From positions 620,001 through 684,000 of the forward strand of contig NZ_LMDV01000001.1 of the NCBI RefSeq assembly GCF_001425175.1: a DNA stretch of 64,000 nt. Direction: 5' to 3'. Below the pieces are notes generated by a model. That model was not told the origin of the DNA. It did not search any database and saw only the letters and a program-made list of their open reading frames with translations. Positions within the stretch are counted from its first letter, which is position 1; each line of letters opens with the position of its first letter. A program made the translations under genes and the position numbers. The DNA is from Nocardioides sp. Root1257 (GTDB lineage: Bacteria > Actinomycetota > Actinomycetes > Propionibacteriales > Nocardioidaceae). This document shows, piece by piece, positions 28,908 to 37,365 of the stretch.

Positions 28908-29252
28908 GTGAGCTACTCCGAACCACCTCCCCCGCCGCCGCAGTACGGCGCACCCGTCCCGCCGTACGGCGGGATGCCACCGAAGCGGTCCGGCATGTCC
29001 ATCGCCAGCCTGGTGCTCGGCATCCTCGCCGTGCTGCCGTGCTTCTGGGGCTGCTTCATCTTCGGCATCCTCGGCGTCGTCTTCGGTGTCCTCGGCAAGA
29101 AGGACGTCCGCGAGTCGCAGGGCGCCAAGACGGGCGAGGGGCTCGCCAAGTGGGGCTTCATCCTCGGCATCGTCGGGATCGCCTTCGGCGTCATCTACTG
29201 GATCCTGGTCGCCACCGGGGCGATCGACATCAGCTACACCGCGGACGTCTGA
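28908..29252 (+). CDS. DUF4190 domain membrane protein
   Basis: 114 residues. A Pro/Tyr/Gly-rich cytoplasmic N-terminus (about residues 1-28) is followed by two membrane helices of the DUF4190 type (MSIASLVLGILAVLPCFWGC and WGFILGIVGIAFGVIYWILV) separated by a charged loop with GKKDVRESQG. Function unknown; such proteins are frequent in actinobacteria. GTG at 28908 with GAAGGA upstream. Divergent from trpC and tail to tail with the DUF2752 gene, so it breaks the minus-strand run. Confidence 0.85.
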   Translation: MSYSEPPPPPPQYGAPVPPYGGMPPKRSGMSIASLVLGILAVLPCFWGCFIFGILGVVFGVLGKKDVRESQGAKTGEGLAKWGFILGIVGIAFGVIYWILVATGAIDISYTADV

Positions 29253-29273
29253 GCGACGCCCGAAGCCCGTGGG

Positions 29274-29711
29274 TCAGGGCGCCAGCCAGGAGCCGAACGG
29301 CAAGTTGCGCAGCACCGTGAACACCAGGAGCAGCGCCAGCCCCGTGTAGGCGACCGGCCGGATCACGCTCATCGGCACCTGGTACGGCCGGCCGCGCCAG
29401 CGGCCGGCCGTCCAGAGCGCCAGGCCGAGCACGATGAACGGCAGCGCGACCACGAAGGCCAGGTTGCTCGAGGCGGCGCCGTACAGGTCGCCGTGGGTGA
29501 GGTCGTTGACCGCCCGCAGGCCGCCGCACCCCGGGCAGTAGACACCCATCGCCGCGCTGGGGCACAGGCCCCACGAGCCGTGCTCGTGCGGGTCGCGCAA
29601 CCGCAGCGCCAGGCTCGCGACCGCGAGACCACCGATGACCAGCACCGGCGCGCGCATCCGGCGCCGGCGCGGTCGGACCTCCGCGGCGACCGGTGCTGCC
29701 GTGGTGGTCAC
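29274..29711 (-). CDS. DUF2752 family membrane protein
   Basis: 145 residues with three hydrophobic segments. The diagnostic motif is CPSAAMGVYCPGCGGLRAV (about residues 50-68), whose Cys pairs define DUF2752. An Arg-rich cytoplasmic N-terminus precedes the first helix. Function unknown. It lies 10 nt downstream of the HGxxPAAW gene in the same operon as hisI. Confidence 0.88.
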   Translation of the reverse strand: MTTTAAPVAAEVRPRRRRMRAPVLVIGGLAVASLALRLRDPHEHGSWGLCPSAAMGVYCPGCGGLRAVNDLTHGDLYGAASSNLAFVVALPFIVLGLALWTAGRWRGRPYQVPMSVIRPVAYTGLALLLVFTVLRNLPFGSWLAP

Positions 29712-29721
29712 CGCGAGCTCG

Positions 29722-29922
29722 TCAGTGGCCGGACTCGTGGTAGCCGAGCTTGGCCATCACCGCGAAGATCACCAGCGATGCGACGGCGAGGCCGACACCG
29801 ACCCAGAAGATGGTCCAGTTGATCGGGTCGAACAGCATCCCGGCGGCACCGACCACGAAGCCCAGCATCGCGACGGTCACGAACGTCCAGGCCGCAGGGG
29901 TGTTGCCGTGGTTGTCAGACAT
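29722..29922 (-). CDS. HGxxPAAW family small membrane protein
   Basis: 66 residues. The N-terminal MSDNHGNTPAAWTFVTVAML contains the HGxxPAAW motif that names this actinobacterial family, followed by two membrane helices and a His-rich end (KLGYHESGH). Usually encoded beside trp genes in actinobacteria, as here; role unknown. ATG at 29922 with GAGGAG about 5 nt upstream. Confidence 0.9.
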   Translation of the reverse strand: MSDNHGNTPAAWTFVTVAMLGFVVGAAGMLFDPINWTIFWVGVGLAVASLVIFAVMAKLGYHESGH

Positions 29923-29972
29923 GGGGCTCCTCGTGCGCGGGGCTGGTCCTGGTGGGTAATGCAGACAGCATT

Positions 29973-30560
29973 CTAGGCAGTCGGGTCGCGACCCTCGTCC
30001 ATCGCCTTCCAGAGGTCGAGGCTGCTCTGCTCCTCCGGCGGTACGACGGGCGGCGCGGGCGCGCTGCCGGGTGCGTCGTAGCGGGCGCCCATCTCGGGCC
30101 ACGACGGCGCCCACGCCACGGCGAGCCCTCCGGCGACGATCGACAGCAGCGAACCGAGCACGGCCACCCAGTACCAGACCGTGTGGCTCAGGTCGGCGCT
30201 GCGCACCCCCACGAGCGCGAGCTCGTCGCGGAACTGCGCCGGGACCTGGGAGTACGCCGCGAGCGCGGCCACCAGGGCGCCGGCAGCCGCCAGCGTGCCC
30301 AGCGCCGCCACCGCGCGCCGGACGCGGCCCCGGGTCACGAGCACCACCCCCCAGCACGCGAGGACGACCAGGCCCAGCGCGGTGACCAGCGGGAGGTGGG
30401 CGTCGAAGGTGACCAGGCGGCTGCTCACCGCCGTCGCCGCCTTGCCCGAGGCCTCGACGGCCGGCTGCTCACCGGCGACGGCCGTCAGGGTGCCGGCCGC
30501 CAGCCCGAGGAGGACCACCGGGCCGAACGTGCGGCGCCGACCGGCGGGCTGCTCAGCCAT
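29973..30560 (-). CDS. Tryptophan-operon-associated membrane protein (Trp_oprn_chp family)
   Basis: 195 residues with four hydrophobic segments (about residues 12-30, 55-75, 82-105 and 130-150) and a cytoplasmic tail ending [17 protein letters not shown], the family's typical C-terminus. Function unproven; association with trp genes suggests a role in tryptophan metabolism or transport. Its start overlaps the hisI end by 8 nt. Confidence 0.9.
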   Translation of the reverse strand: MAEQPAGRRRTFGPVVLLGLAAGTLTAVAGEQPAVEASGKAATAVSSRLVTFDAHLPLVTALGLVVLACWGVVLVTRGRVRRAVAALGTLAAAGALVAALAAYSQVPAQFRDELALVGVRSADLSHTVWYWVAVLGSLLSIVAGGLAVAWAPSWPEMGARYDAPGSAPAPPVVPPEEQSSLDLWKAMDEGRDPTA

Positions 30561-30903
30561 CGGCCAGCAGCAGGTCGGCGTCGAAGCAGGTGCGGTCGCC
30601 GGTGTGGCAAGCGACGCCCACCTGGTCGACCTTGACCAGCAGCGTGTCGCCGTCGCAGTCGAGGCGGACCTCCTTGACCCACTGCAGGTGACCCGAGGTC
30701 TCCCCCTTGACCCAGTACTCCCGGCGCGAGCGGCTCCAGTACGTCGCCCGCCCGGTGCTGAGCGTGCGGGCCAGCGCCTCGTCGTCCATCCAGCCGAGCA
30801 TCAGCACCTCGCCGGTGTCGTGCTGCTGCACCACGGCGGGCACCAGGCCCTCCGCGGTGCGCTTGAGCCGGGCGGCGATCTGGGGGTCCAACGGGCTGCT
30901 CAC
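30553..30903 (-). CDS. hisI: Phosphoribosyl-AMP cyclohydrolase
   Basis: 116 residues; opens the adenine ring of PR-AMP, the third step of histidine synthesis. [20 protein letters not shown] and [17 protein letters not shown] are family signatures; Zn/Mg ligands are the DCDGD stretch, Cys in [10 protein letters not shown] and the following Cys. GTG at 30903 with GATACT 6 nt upstream (leaderless pattern). Separated from the rest of the his genes by about 5.7 kb of unrelated genes. Confidence 0.95.
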   Translation of the reverse strand: MSSPLDPQIAARLKRTAEGLVPAVVQQHDTGEVLMLGWMDDEALARTLSTGRATYWSRSRREYWVKGETSGHLQWVKEVRLDCDGDTLLVKVDQVGVACHTGDRTCFDADLLLADG

Positions 30904-30922
30904 GGTCCCAGTATCGCGTGGG

Positions 30923-31014
30923 GGTGGTTTCGAGGCTCAGGCTCCAGGGCGCCTTCGCACCTCAACCACCGGCTCGATGGTGGAGGTGCGAGCGAAGCGA
31001 GCCTCGAAACCACC
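30923..31014. repeat. Palindromic dispersed element, copy 1
   Basis: 92 bp bounded by perfect 16-bp inverted ends GGTGGTTTCGAGGCTC and GAGCCTCGAAACCACC. The inside holds a second imperfect palindrome built on CACCTCAACCACC and GGTGGAGGTG, so the whole can fold into a long cruciform. It lies between the ABC exporter stop (its right end is 4 nt from it) and hisI. A related copy is at 42150-42216. No coding capacity. Confidence 0.85.
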
Positions 31015-31017
31015 GGG

Positions 31018-32856
31018 TCAGCGGCTGGAACCCTGTTGCGACACCCAGCTCGCGTGCAGCCCCGCGTAGACCGAGCCCTCCTGCTGGACGAGCACGGCGT
31101 GCGGGCCGCGCTGGACGATCCGGCCGTGGTCGACGACCACCACCTCGTCGGCGCTCTCGGCCGTCGAGAGCCGGTGCGCGATGGTGACGCTGGTGCGTCC
31201 GCTCATCAGCCGCTCGAGGGCGCGGCCGATCCGCATCTCGAGGGCCGGGTCGACGGAGCTGGTGGCCTCGTCGAGCACCAGCAGGTCGGGGTCGGCGAGC
31301 TGCGCACGCAGCAGCGCGACGAGCTGACGCTCGCCGGCCGAGAGCGACTCGCCGCGCTGGCCGACCTGCGTGTCGAGCCCGGCCGGCAGCCCCGCCAGCC
31401 AGTCGCCGAGCCCGAGCTCGTCCGCGCTCGCCCGGATCTCGTCGGGCGTGGCGTCGAGGCGCCCGTACTGCACGTTGCTGGTCAGGGTGTCGTCGAAGAG
31501 GAAGCCCTCCTGCGGCACCAGCACGACGCTGCGCCGCAGCGACTCCTGCGCGATGTCGCGCACGTCGATGCCGTCGAGCAGCACCGCGCCGCTCGACGGG
31601 TCCATCAGCCGGGTCAGCAGCTTCGCGATCGTCGACTTGCCGGAGCCGGTCTCGCCGACCACGGCCACGCGGGTGCCGGCCGGGATGTCCAGGTCGATCT
31701 CGCGCAGCACCGGAGGGCCACCCGGGTAGGCGAACCCGACCTCGCGCAGGGACACGTCGATCGGGCCGCGCGGGAGCACCTGCCCGTCCTCCCCCGGGTC
31801 GACCAGGTCGGCCGGGGTCTCGAGGATCCCGATGACCCGGCGCCAGCTCACGAGGGCGTTCTGGGCGTCGGTGAAGATCTGGGTGCCCATCTGCACGGGG
31901 CCGACGAACAGGGTGACCAGGAACGCGAACGCGAGCACCTTGCCGGCCGTGAGGTCCTGCCCGAACCCACCGCCGTGCAGGCCGATCTGGATGCCGAAGA
32001 CCAGTACGGCGGCGTTGGCCAGGCCGGCCGAGATGCCACCGAGCGAGAACGAGACGACCGTGAACTGCTGGGCGCGGGTGCTGGCCGCCTTGTACTCCTC
32101 GATCGCCTCGTCGATCCGCTCCTGGGTGCGGTCCTCGATCGCGTAGGACTTCACGACCGCTGCCCCGACGACCGGCTCGGAGATCGCGGAGAGCATCACG
32201 CCCACCTGGCGGCGCACGACGCCGTAGGCCGCGGAGAGCTTGCGCTGGAAGTAGCGGATCGAGAGGAAGAGCGGCGCGAAGCACAGCCACACGATCACGG
32301 CGAGCTGCCAGCTGTAGATCAGCATGACGACGGTGGCGATGACCACCTGCCCGACGCTCACGATCAGCAGCAGGCCGCCGAAGACGAGGAACTGGCTGAC
32401 CTGGTCGACGTCGCTGGTGACCCGGGAGACGAGGGCGCCGCGGCGCTCGGTGTTCTGGGTCAGGACCGGCAGGTCGTGCACGTGCCGGAAGGCCTTGACG
32501 CGCAGCGTGGCGAGACCGCGCTCGGAGGTCGTGAAGAGCCTCGCCGTCATCAGGTACGACGCGCCGCTCGCGAGGATGATCGCGGCCGCCGCGACCAGCG
32601 CCATCACCACCGTGAACGAGACGTCGGGGCCGCCGGCGCCGTTGATGCCGCGGTCGAGGGTCTGCTGCACGGCGATCGGCACCACGACCTGCCCGCTCGC
32701 GGCCACGAAGGCCAGCGCGATCGTCCAGCCGAGTCCATCGACCAGCTCGGGCGAGACCGCCACCCCGCGACGGATCGTGTCCATCGCACCGATGTCCTCG
32801 CCGGTGTCCATCCCCGTGGTGCCGGCCGTGTCGGTGGTGGTGGTGGTGGTGCTCAT
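31018..32856 (-). CDS. ABC exporter half-transporter with consensus Walker B (subunit of a heterodimer)
   Basis: 612 residues: Thr-rich N-terminus, six-helix type I exporter domain (about residues 40-330) and an ATPase domain. Walker A VVGETGSGKSTIAKLL, Walker B LLVLDEATSSVDP with the catalytic Glu, and switch His in VTIAHRLS are intact, but the signature is LSAGE instead of LSGGQ. Together with the next gene it forms one canonical and one degenerate ATP site. Substrate unknown; the family includes multidrug and lipid exporters. ATG at 32856 with GGAGGAG upstream; overlaps the partner by 4 nt. Confidence 0.92.
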   Translation of the reverse strand: MSTTTTTTDTAGTTGMDTGEDIGAMDTIRRGVAVSPELVDGLGWTIALAFVAASGQVVVPIAVQQTLDRGINGAGGPDVSFTVVMALVAAAAIILASGASYLMTARLFTTSERGLATLRVKAFRHVHDLPVLTQNTERRGALVSRVTSDVDQVSQFLVFGGLLLIVSVGQVVIATVVMLIYSWQLAVIVWLCFAPLFLSIRYFQRKLSAAYGVVRRQVGVMLSAISEPVVGAAVVKSYAIEDRTQERIDEAIEEYKAASTRAQQFTVVSFSLGGISAGLANAAVLVFGIQIGLHGGGFGQDLTAGKVLAFAFLVTLFVGPVQMGTQIFTDAQNALVSWRRVIGILETPADLVDPGEDGQVLPRGPIDVSLREVGFAYPGGPPVLREIDLDIPAGTRVAVVGETGSGKSTIAKLLTRLMDPSSGAVLLDGIDVRDIAQESLRRSVVLVPQEGFLFDDTLTSNVQYGRLDATPDEIRASADELGLGDWLAGLPAGLDTQVGQRGESLSAGERQLVALLRAQLADPDLLVLDEATSSVDPALEMRIGRALERLMSGRTSVTIAHRLSTAESADEVVVVDHGRIVQRGPHAVLVQQEGSVYAGLHASWVSQQGSSR

Positions 32857-34655
32857 GCTCGCTCCTCCACCAGCTCGGCATCGGTCTCGTACGCGTTGAC
32901 GAGGCGGGCGTACGCCGGGCTGCGTTCCAACAGCTCGGCGTGCGTACCCCGGTCGGCGATCCGGCCCTCGTCGAGGTGGACCACCTCGTCGGCGAGCCCG
33001 ATGGTGGCCTTGCGGTAGGCGACGACGACGAGGCTCGTGCCGTGGTCGCCGTCGCCGGGGCTGCGCAACGCCTCGAGGATGCGCGCCTCGACCTCCGGGT
33101 CGACCGCGGACGTGGCGTCGTCGAGGACCAGGAGGCGCGGCCGGCGGACCAGGGCCCGGGCCAGCGAGATCCGCTGCCGCTGCCCGCCGGAGAGCGACGT
33201 GCCGCGCTCGCCGAGGCGGCTGTCCAGCCCCTCGGGAAGAGCCGCGACGAACCCGTCGGCCTGGGCGGCCCGCAGCGCCGCCCACACCTCGTCGTCGGTC
33301 ACCGGGGCACCGAGCGCCACGTTGCCGCGGACGGTGTCATCGAAGAGGAACGCCGACTGCGGCACCAGCGCCACCACCTCGGCCAGCTCGCCGCGGGCGA
33401 AGTCGCGCAGGTCGGTGCCGTCGAGGACCAGGCGACCCTCGTCGGGATCCACGAGGCGCGACATCAGCGTCGTCAGGGTGCTCTTGCCCGAGGCCGTGGC
33501 GCCGACCAGCGCCACCGTGCGGCCCGGCTCGACGGTGAACGACACGCCCTCGATCAGCGGCTGGTCGGGGTCGTAGCGGTAGCCGAGCCCGTCGACCTCC
33601 AGCCGCGCGCCGGCGACCAGGGTCCGGTCGGCGGGGCGGTCGCCGTACGGCATCTCGCCGGTGGCCCGCAGCACGGTGCGCACCCGGTGGTAGCCGACGA
33701 CGCTGCGCGGGAACTCGCCGAGCAGCCACCCGATCGCGCGGATCGGGAACGAGACGATCGTGAGCAGGTAGGCCACGGTCACGACGTCGCCGGGGGCCGT
33801 GGCGCCGTGGAGCACCCGCTCCACGCCGACGACCAGGACGATGAGGACGCCGAGGTTGGGCAGCGCCGCGAGCGTGGGGTCGAACGCCGCACGGATCCGG
33901 CCGGCGCGGATGTTGACGTCACGGAGCAGGTGGGCCTTCTCGGCGAACCGAGCGGTCTCCTCGGCCTCGCGGCCGAGGGTCTTGACGACCATCGCGCCGT
34001 CGAAGGACTCGTGCGCGACCTCGCTCAGCTCGGCACGCAGCTGCTGCGCCTTGGTCATCAGCGGGGACGCGAGTCGCTGGTAGGCCAGGTTGGCGAGGAC
34101 CACCGCCGGGAAGACGAGCAGCCCGACCAGGGCCATCACGACGTCCGCGAAGAACATCTGCGCCACCGCGATCACCATCATCGCGAGCACGCCGACCGCC
34201 ATCGGCAGCGGCGCGATCGGTCCCCACGCGGCCTCGACGTCGGAGTTGGCGTTGGAGAGCAGCTGGCCCGTGGGGTGCCGGTGGTGCCACTCCATCGGCA
34301 GGGCGAGGTACTGGCGCGTCACCGCGCGGCGGGTGTGCGCCTGCATGCGGTACTGCATGACGCCGGCGCCCAGCCGGCGGGCCACGATCCCGACCGCACG
34401 CAGCAGCGCGACCCCGAGGAAGAGGGCGAAGACCGCGATCATCAGGTCGGCGCCGATCTCACCGTCCTCGAACGCGGGCAGCACGACGTGGTCGGTCGAC
34501 CAGCCGAGCACCCACGCGTCGGCCACCGTGAGCGCGCCGAAGAGCACGCTGCCGATGGTGGAGAGGGTGAAGATCCAGGGCTCGCGACGGATCGCCACCC
34601 CGAGGACGCGGAACCCCTCGATCGAGGTGCCCCGCCTGCTGCGCTGCTCGCTCAT
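32853..34655 (-). CDS. ABC exporter half-transporter with degenerate ATPase residues (heterodimer partner)
   Basis: 600 residues, six-helix exporter domain then ATPase domain. Walker A LVGATASGKSTLTTLM and signature LSGGQRQRISLARALV are normal. Walker B is LLVLDDATSAVDP, with Asp where the catalytic Glu should be, and the switch region VVVAYRKAT has Tyr in place of His. This is the pattern of the non-hydrolysing half in asymmetric exporters such as TM287/288. First gene of the pair; ATG at 34655. Confidence 0.92.
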   Translation of the reverse strand: MSEQRSRRGTSIEGFRVLGVAIRREPWIFTLSTIGSVLFGALTVADAWVLGWSTDHVVLPAFEDGEIGADLMIAVFALFLGVALLRAVGIVARRLGAGVMQYRMQAHTRRAVTRQYLALPMEWHHRHPTGQLLSNANSDVEAAWGPIAPLPMAVGVLAMMVIAVAQMFFADVVMALVGLLVFPAVVLANLAYQRLASPLMTKAQQLRAELSEVAHESFDGAMVVKTLGREAEETARFAEKAHLLRDVNIRAGRIRAAFDPTLAALPNLGVLIVLVVGVERVLHGATAPGDVVTVAYLLTIVSFPIRAIGWLLGEFPRSVVGYHRVRTVLRATGEMPYGDRPADRTLVAGARLEVDGLGYRYDPDQPLIEGVSFTVEPGRTVALVGATASGKSTLTTLMSRLVDPDEGRLVLDGTDLRDFARGELAEVVALVPQSAFLFDDTVRGNVALGAPVTDDEVWAALRAAQADGFVAALPEGLDSRLGERGTSLSGGQRQRISLARALVRRPRLLVLDDATSAVDPEVEARILEALRSPGDGDHGTSLVVVAYRKATIGLADEVVHLDEGRIADRGTHAELLERSPAYARLVNAYETDAELVEERA

Positions 34656-34767
34656 GCCCGCCCGTCGTCGTCCTGCCCCGTCGTCCCACCCTGTCGTCCG
34701 GCGGGTGCCAGCGGGGAACCCCGCCCTCCGGTCAGGCTATTCCCACCCACCGACACCGGGCGTCCCA

Positions 34768-34773
34768 TATATT
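34768..34773 (+). promoter_or_regulatory. -10 hexamer of the TIGR03085 gene
   Basis: TATATT followed by TTCGCGC (7 nt) and the GTG start at 34781; leaderless. The AT-rich patch stands out in this high-GC region. Confidence 0.6.
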
Positions 34774-34780
34774 TTCGCGC

Positions 34781-35410
34781 GTGACCGACTCCCTCGCCCG
34801 CCGGGAACGTGCCGCCCTCTGCGACCTCGCCGTCGAGGTCGGCCCCGGTTCCCCCACCGAGTGCACCGGCTGGACGGCCCGGGACCTGGTGGTCCACCTG
34901 CTGGTGCGCGAGCGCCGCCCGCTCGGCGCCGCCGGCATCGTGATGTCGCCGTTCGCCGGCTTCACGGCCCGGGCGAGCAGGGGCTACGAGAAGCAGGAGT
35001 ACGACGCGCTCGTCGCCCGCCTCCGCTCACCCGGCGGCTTCTTCGTGCTTGGCCCGGTCGACCGGGCCGCGAACACCTTCGAGTACGTCGTGCACCACGA
35101 GGACCTGCGGCGCGCCCAGCCGGACTGGGCACCGCGCGAGCTCGACCCGGCCGACGTCGACGCGCTCTGGGCCCAGCTGACCAAGGGGCTGTCGTTCTTC
35201 GGTCGCAAGCTCCCCCGCCCGACCGTCGTACGACGCGCCGACACCGGCGACACGGCGGTCGCCAAGAAGGGCACCGACCCGGTCACGATCACGGGCGACG
35301 TGGTCGAGCTGATCCTCTTCCTCTTCGGCCGGGACGCGACCTCGGGCCTGGTCTTCGAGGGTCCGGACGAGGCGGTCGCCGCGGTCCGATCGGCGGACCT
35401 CGGCGCCTGA
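34781..35410 (+). CDS. TIGR03085 family protein (DinB/mycothiol-dependent maleylpyruvate isomerase-like fold)
   Basis: 209 residues. The N-terminal ALCDLAVEVGPGSPTECTGW and TARDLVVHLLVRERRPLGA match the four-helix-bundle mycothiol-dependent enzyme N-terminal domain; His in VVHLLVRE and in YVVHHEDLRRAQP are the expected metal ligands. The C-terminal half (VTITGDVVELILFLFGRDA) is the TIGR03085 continuation. Predicted cytoplasmic metal-binding protein of unknown reaction. Leaderless GTG start. A lipoprotein gene follows 19 nt downstream. Confidence 0.85.
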   Translation: MTDSLARRERAALCDLAVEVGPGSPTECTGWTARDLVVHLLVRERRPLGAAGIVMSPFAGFTARASRGYEKQEYDALVARLRSPGGFFVLGPVDRAANTFEYVVHHEDLRRAQPDWAPRELDPADVDALWAQLTKGLSFFGRKLPRPTVVRRADTGDTAVAKKGTDPVTITGDVVELILFLFGRDATSGLVFEGPDEAVAAVRSADLGA

Positions 35411-35417
35411 CCCGTCG

Positions 35418-35423
35418 TACCGT
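35418..35423 (+). promoter_or_regulatory. -10 hexamer of the beta-propeller lipoprotein gene
   Basis: TACCGT followed by CAGGTC and the ATG at 35430; leaderless pattern directly after the TIGR03085 stop. Confidence 0.45.
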
Positions 35424-35429
35424 CAGGTC

Positions 35430-36368
35430 ATGAGACTCGCTCTCGTGGCCGCGCTGGCCGCCTCGCTGGCGGTGCTGGGCGCCTGCTCGGGGTCGGACGA
35501 CCCGGACGAGCCCGCCGCCGGGCCGACCGCCCCGCGGGTCGCGACGACCGAGCTCGACGCGGGCCCGGTGGGCGTCGCCGACGTGGACGGCGAGCCCTGG
35601 ACAGTGCTGGTCGACGAGGGCACGGTCCGCGCGGTTGACGACGACCGCATCGCGGTGGGCGACGCCCCGCTGCGGCTCGTCGGGACGCCCACCGGCGTGT
35701 GGGTCACGGTCATCCGCGACGGCACGGTGGTGCGGATCAATCCGTCCAGCGGGACGGTCGACCAGACCGTCCGGCTGCGCCCGGCCGGCAGCGAGCCGGA
35801 GGGCATCGCGTGGGACGGCGAGACCTTGTGGGTGGTCGACCAGGCGCACGACCGGGTGGTGCCGCTGACGCTCGACGGCAAGCAGCTGAAGGCGCTCGCC
35901 GTCGACAGCGAGCCGCGCCTGGTCACGGCCGGTACCAGCGGGGTGTGGGTGACGAGCTTCGGCGGCAGCGCGCTGAGCCTGGTCAGCGACGGCCGCGCCC
36001 GCACGGTCCCGCTGACGGGCTGCGTCGGGCCCCAGGGCGTGGCCGAGGCCGGTGGCCGGGTGTGGGTCGCCTGCACGCTCAGCGGCAAGGCGGTGGCCCT
36101 CGACGTACGCACACTGGAGCAGGTCGCGGAGGTCGACGACGTCCCCGACGCCGACGCGGTGGTCGCCACCGACGACACGGTGTACGTCGTCGGGCAGTCC
36201 GGGCCGACCGTCTACGTCATCGACGCGGCGACCGGCACGCTGACCGACACGGTCACCCTGGACGACGCCCATGCCACCAGCGAGAACGTCGGCGCGGCGA
36301 TCGTGGGCGACGAGCTGGTCGTCACCCACCCCGACGTGCGCAGGATCTACACGCTCCCGCTGCCCTGA
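35430..36368 (+). CDS. Lipoprotein with YncE/NHL-like beta-propeller
   Basis: 312 residues. Signal peptide with lipobox VLGACSG (Cys about 19), then a Pro/Ala linker and repeated blades: GVWVTVIRDGTVVRINPSSG, TLWVVDQAHDRVVPLTLDGK, GVWVTSFGGSALSLV, RVWVACTLSGKAVALDV and TVYVVGQSGPTVYVIDAATG. The VWV...VxxID pattern is that of YncE-type or Vgb-like propellers. Likely binds a ligand or partner at the cell surface; function unknown. Confidence 0.85.
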   Translation: MRLALVAALAASLAVLGACSGSDDPDEPAAGPTAPRVATTELDAGPVGVADVDGEPWTVLVDEGTVRAVDDDRIAVGDAPLRLVGTPTGVWVTVIRDGTVVRINPSSGTVDQTVRLRPAGSEPEGIAWDGETLWVVDQAHDRVVPLTLDGKQLKALAVDSEPRLVTAGTSGVWVTSFGGSALSLVSDGRARTVPLTGCVGPQGVAEAGGRVWVACTLSGKAVALDVRTLEQVAEVDDVPDADAVVATDDTVYVVGQSGPTVYVIDAATGTLTDTVTLDDAHATSENVGAAIVGDELVVTHPDVRRIYTLPLP

Positions 36369-36410
36369 CAGGCGTACGCTGCCGACACCGACCCATCGCT
36401 GGAGGCAACC

Positions 36411-36599
36411 ATGATCGTCTTGATCGTCATCGGGATCTTCGTCGCCGTCATGGTCGTCTACGCGTTCTGGCCGCGCGCGGACGGGCTCGGCGGCCGGGTC
36501 AACCGGGCCTCGACCATCGCGCACGGCCGCGCCGGGAACTACGACGGGTCCGGCGGCAGCGGCGGGGATGCCGGCGCCGGAGGCGGCGGAGGGCTCTGA
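36411..36599 (+). CDS. Small membrane protein with Gly-rich tail
   Basis: 62 residues: one membrane helix (IVLIVIGIFVAVMVVYAFW, residues 2-20), a short basic stretch and a Gly/Ser/Asp-rich C-terminus. ATG at 36411 with GGAGG about 6 nt upstream. Not recognised; the tail may be extracellular or flexible cytoplasmic. Ends 4 nt before the hisF stop, tail to tail. Confidence 0.7.
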   Translation: MIVLIVIGIFVAVMVVYAFWPRADGLGGRVNRASTIAHGRAGNYDGSGGSGGDAGAGGGGGL

Positions 36600-36603
36600 G
36601 CCG

Positions 36604-37365
36604 TCAGCGCACCGGGTGACCGGAGGCCGCGAGCGACTGCTTGACGTCGGCGATCCGCAGGGTCCCGAAGTGGAAGACCGTCGCGGCGAGCACGGCGTCG
36701 GCGCCGGCCTCCACGGCCGGGGCGAAGTGCTCGGTCGTGCCCGCACCGCCGGACGCGATCACCGGGATCGTGACCTCGCGGCGTACGGCGCGGATCAGCT
36801 CCAGGTCGAAGCCGTCCTGGGTGCCGTCTGCGTCCATCGCGTTCAGCAGGATCTCGCCCGCTCCCAGCTCGGCGGCGCGCACGGCCCACTCGATCGCGTC
36901 GAGCCCCGCGGACTTCCGCCCGCCGTGCGTGGTGACCTCGAAGCCCGAGGCGGTCCCGGACGCCCGCCTGGCGTCGACGGAGAGCACCAGCACCTGGTTG
37001 CCGAACCGGTCGGCGATCTCGGCGACCAGCTCCGGCCGGTGGATCGCAGCGGTGTTGACCGCGACCTTGTCGGCGCCGGCGCGGAGCAGCCGGTCCACGT
37101 CCTCCACGCTGCTCACTCCCCCGCCGACGGTCAGCGGGATGAAGACCTGCTCGGCGGTCGCGGAGACGATCTCCATCGTCGTGGCGCGACCCTCGTGGGA
37201 GGCCGAGATGTCGAGGAAGGTCAGCTCGTCGGCGCCCTCCGCGTCGTACACCTTCGCGAGCTCCACGGGGTCGCCGGCGTCGCGGAGCTCCTGGAAGTTG
37301 ATGCCCTTCACGACCCGGCCGCCGTCGACGTCCAGGCACGGGATCACGCGTACGGCGAGGGTCAT
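36604..37365 (-). CDS. hisF: Imidazole glycerol phosphate synthase, cyclase subunit
   Basis: 253-residue TIM barrel that, with HisH, makes imidazole glycerol phosphate and AICAR from PRFAR and ammonia. [15 protein letters not shown] holds catalytic Asp11, and [18 protein letters not shown] holds the second Asp. ATG at 37365 overlaps the hisA stop by 4 nt. Last gene of the operon. Confidence 0.96.
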   Translation of the reverse strand: MTLAVRVIPCLDVDGGRVVKGINFQELRDAGDPVELAKVYDAEGADELTFLDISASHEGRATTMEIVSATAEQVFIPLTVGGGVSSVEDVDRLLRAGADKVAVNTAAIHRPELVAEIADRFGNQVLVLSVDARRASGTASGFEVTTHGGRKSAGLDAIEWAVRAAELGAGEILLNAMDADGTQDGFDLELIRAVRREVTIPVIASGGAGTTEHFAPAVEAGADAVLAATVFHFGTLRIADVKQSLAASGHPVR

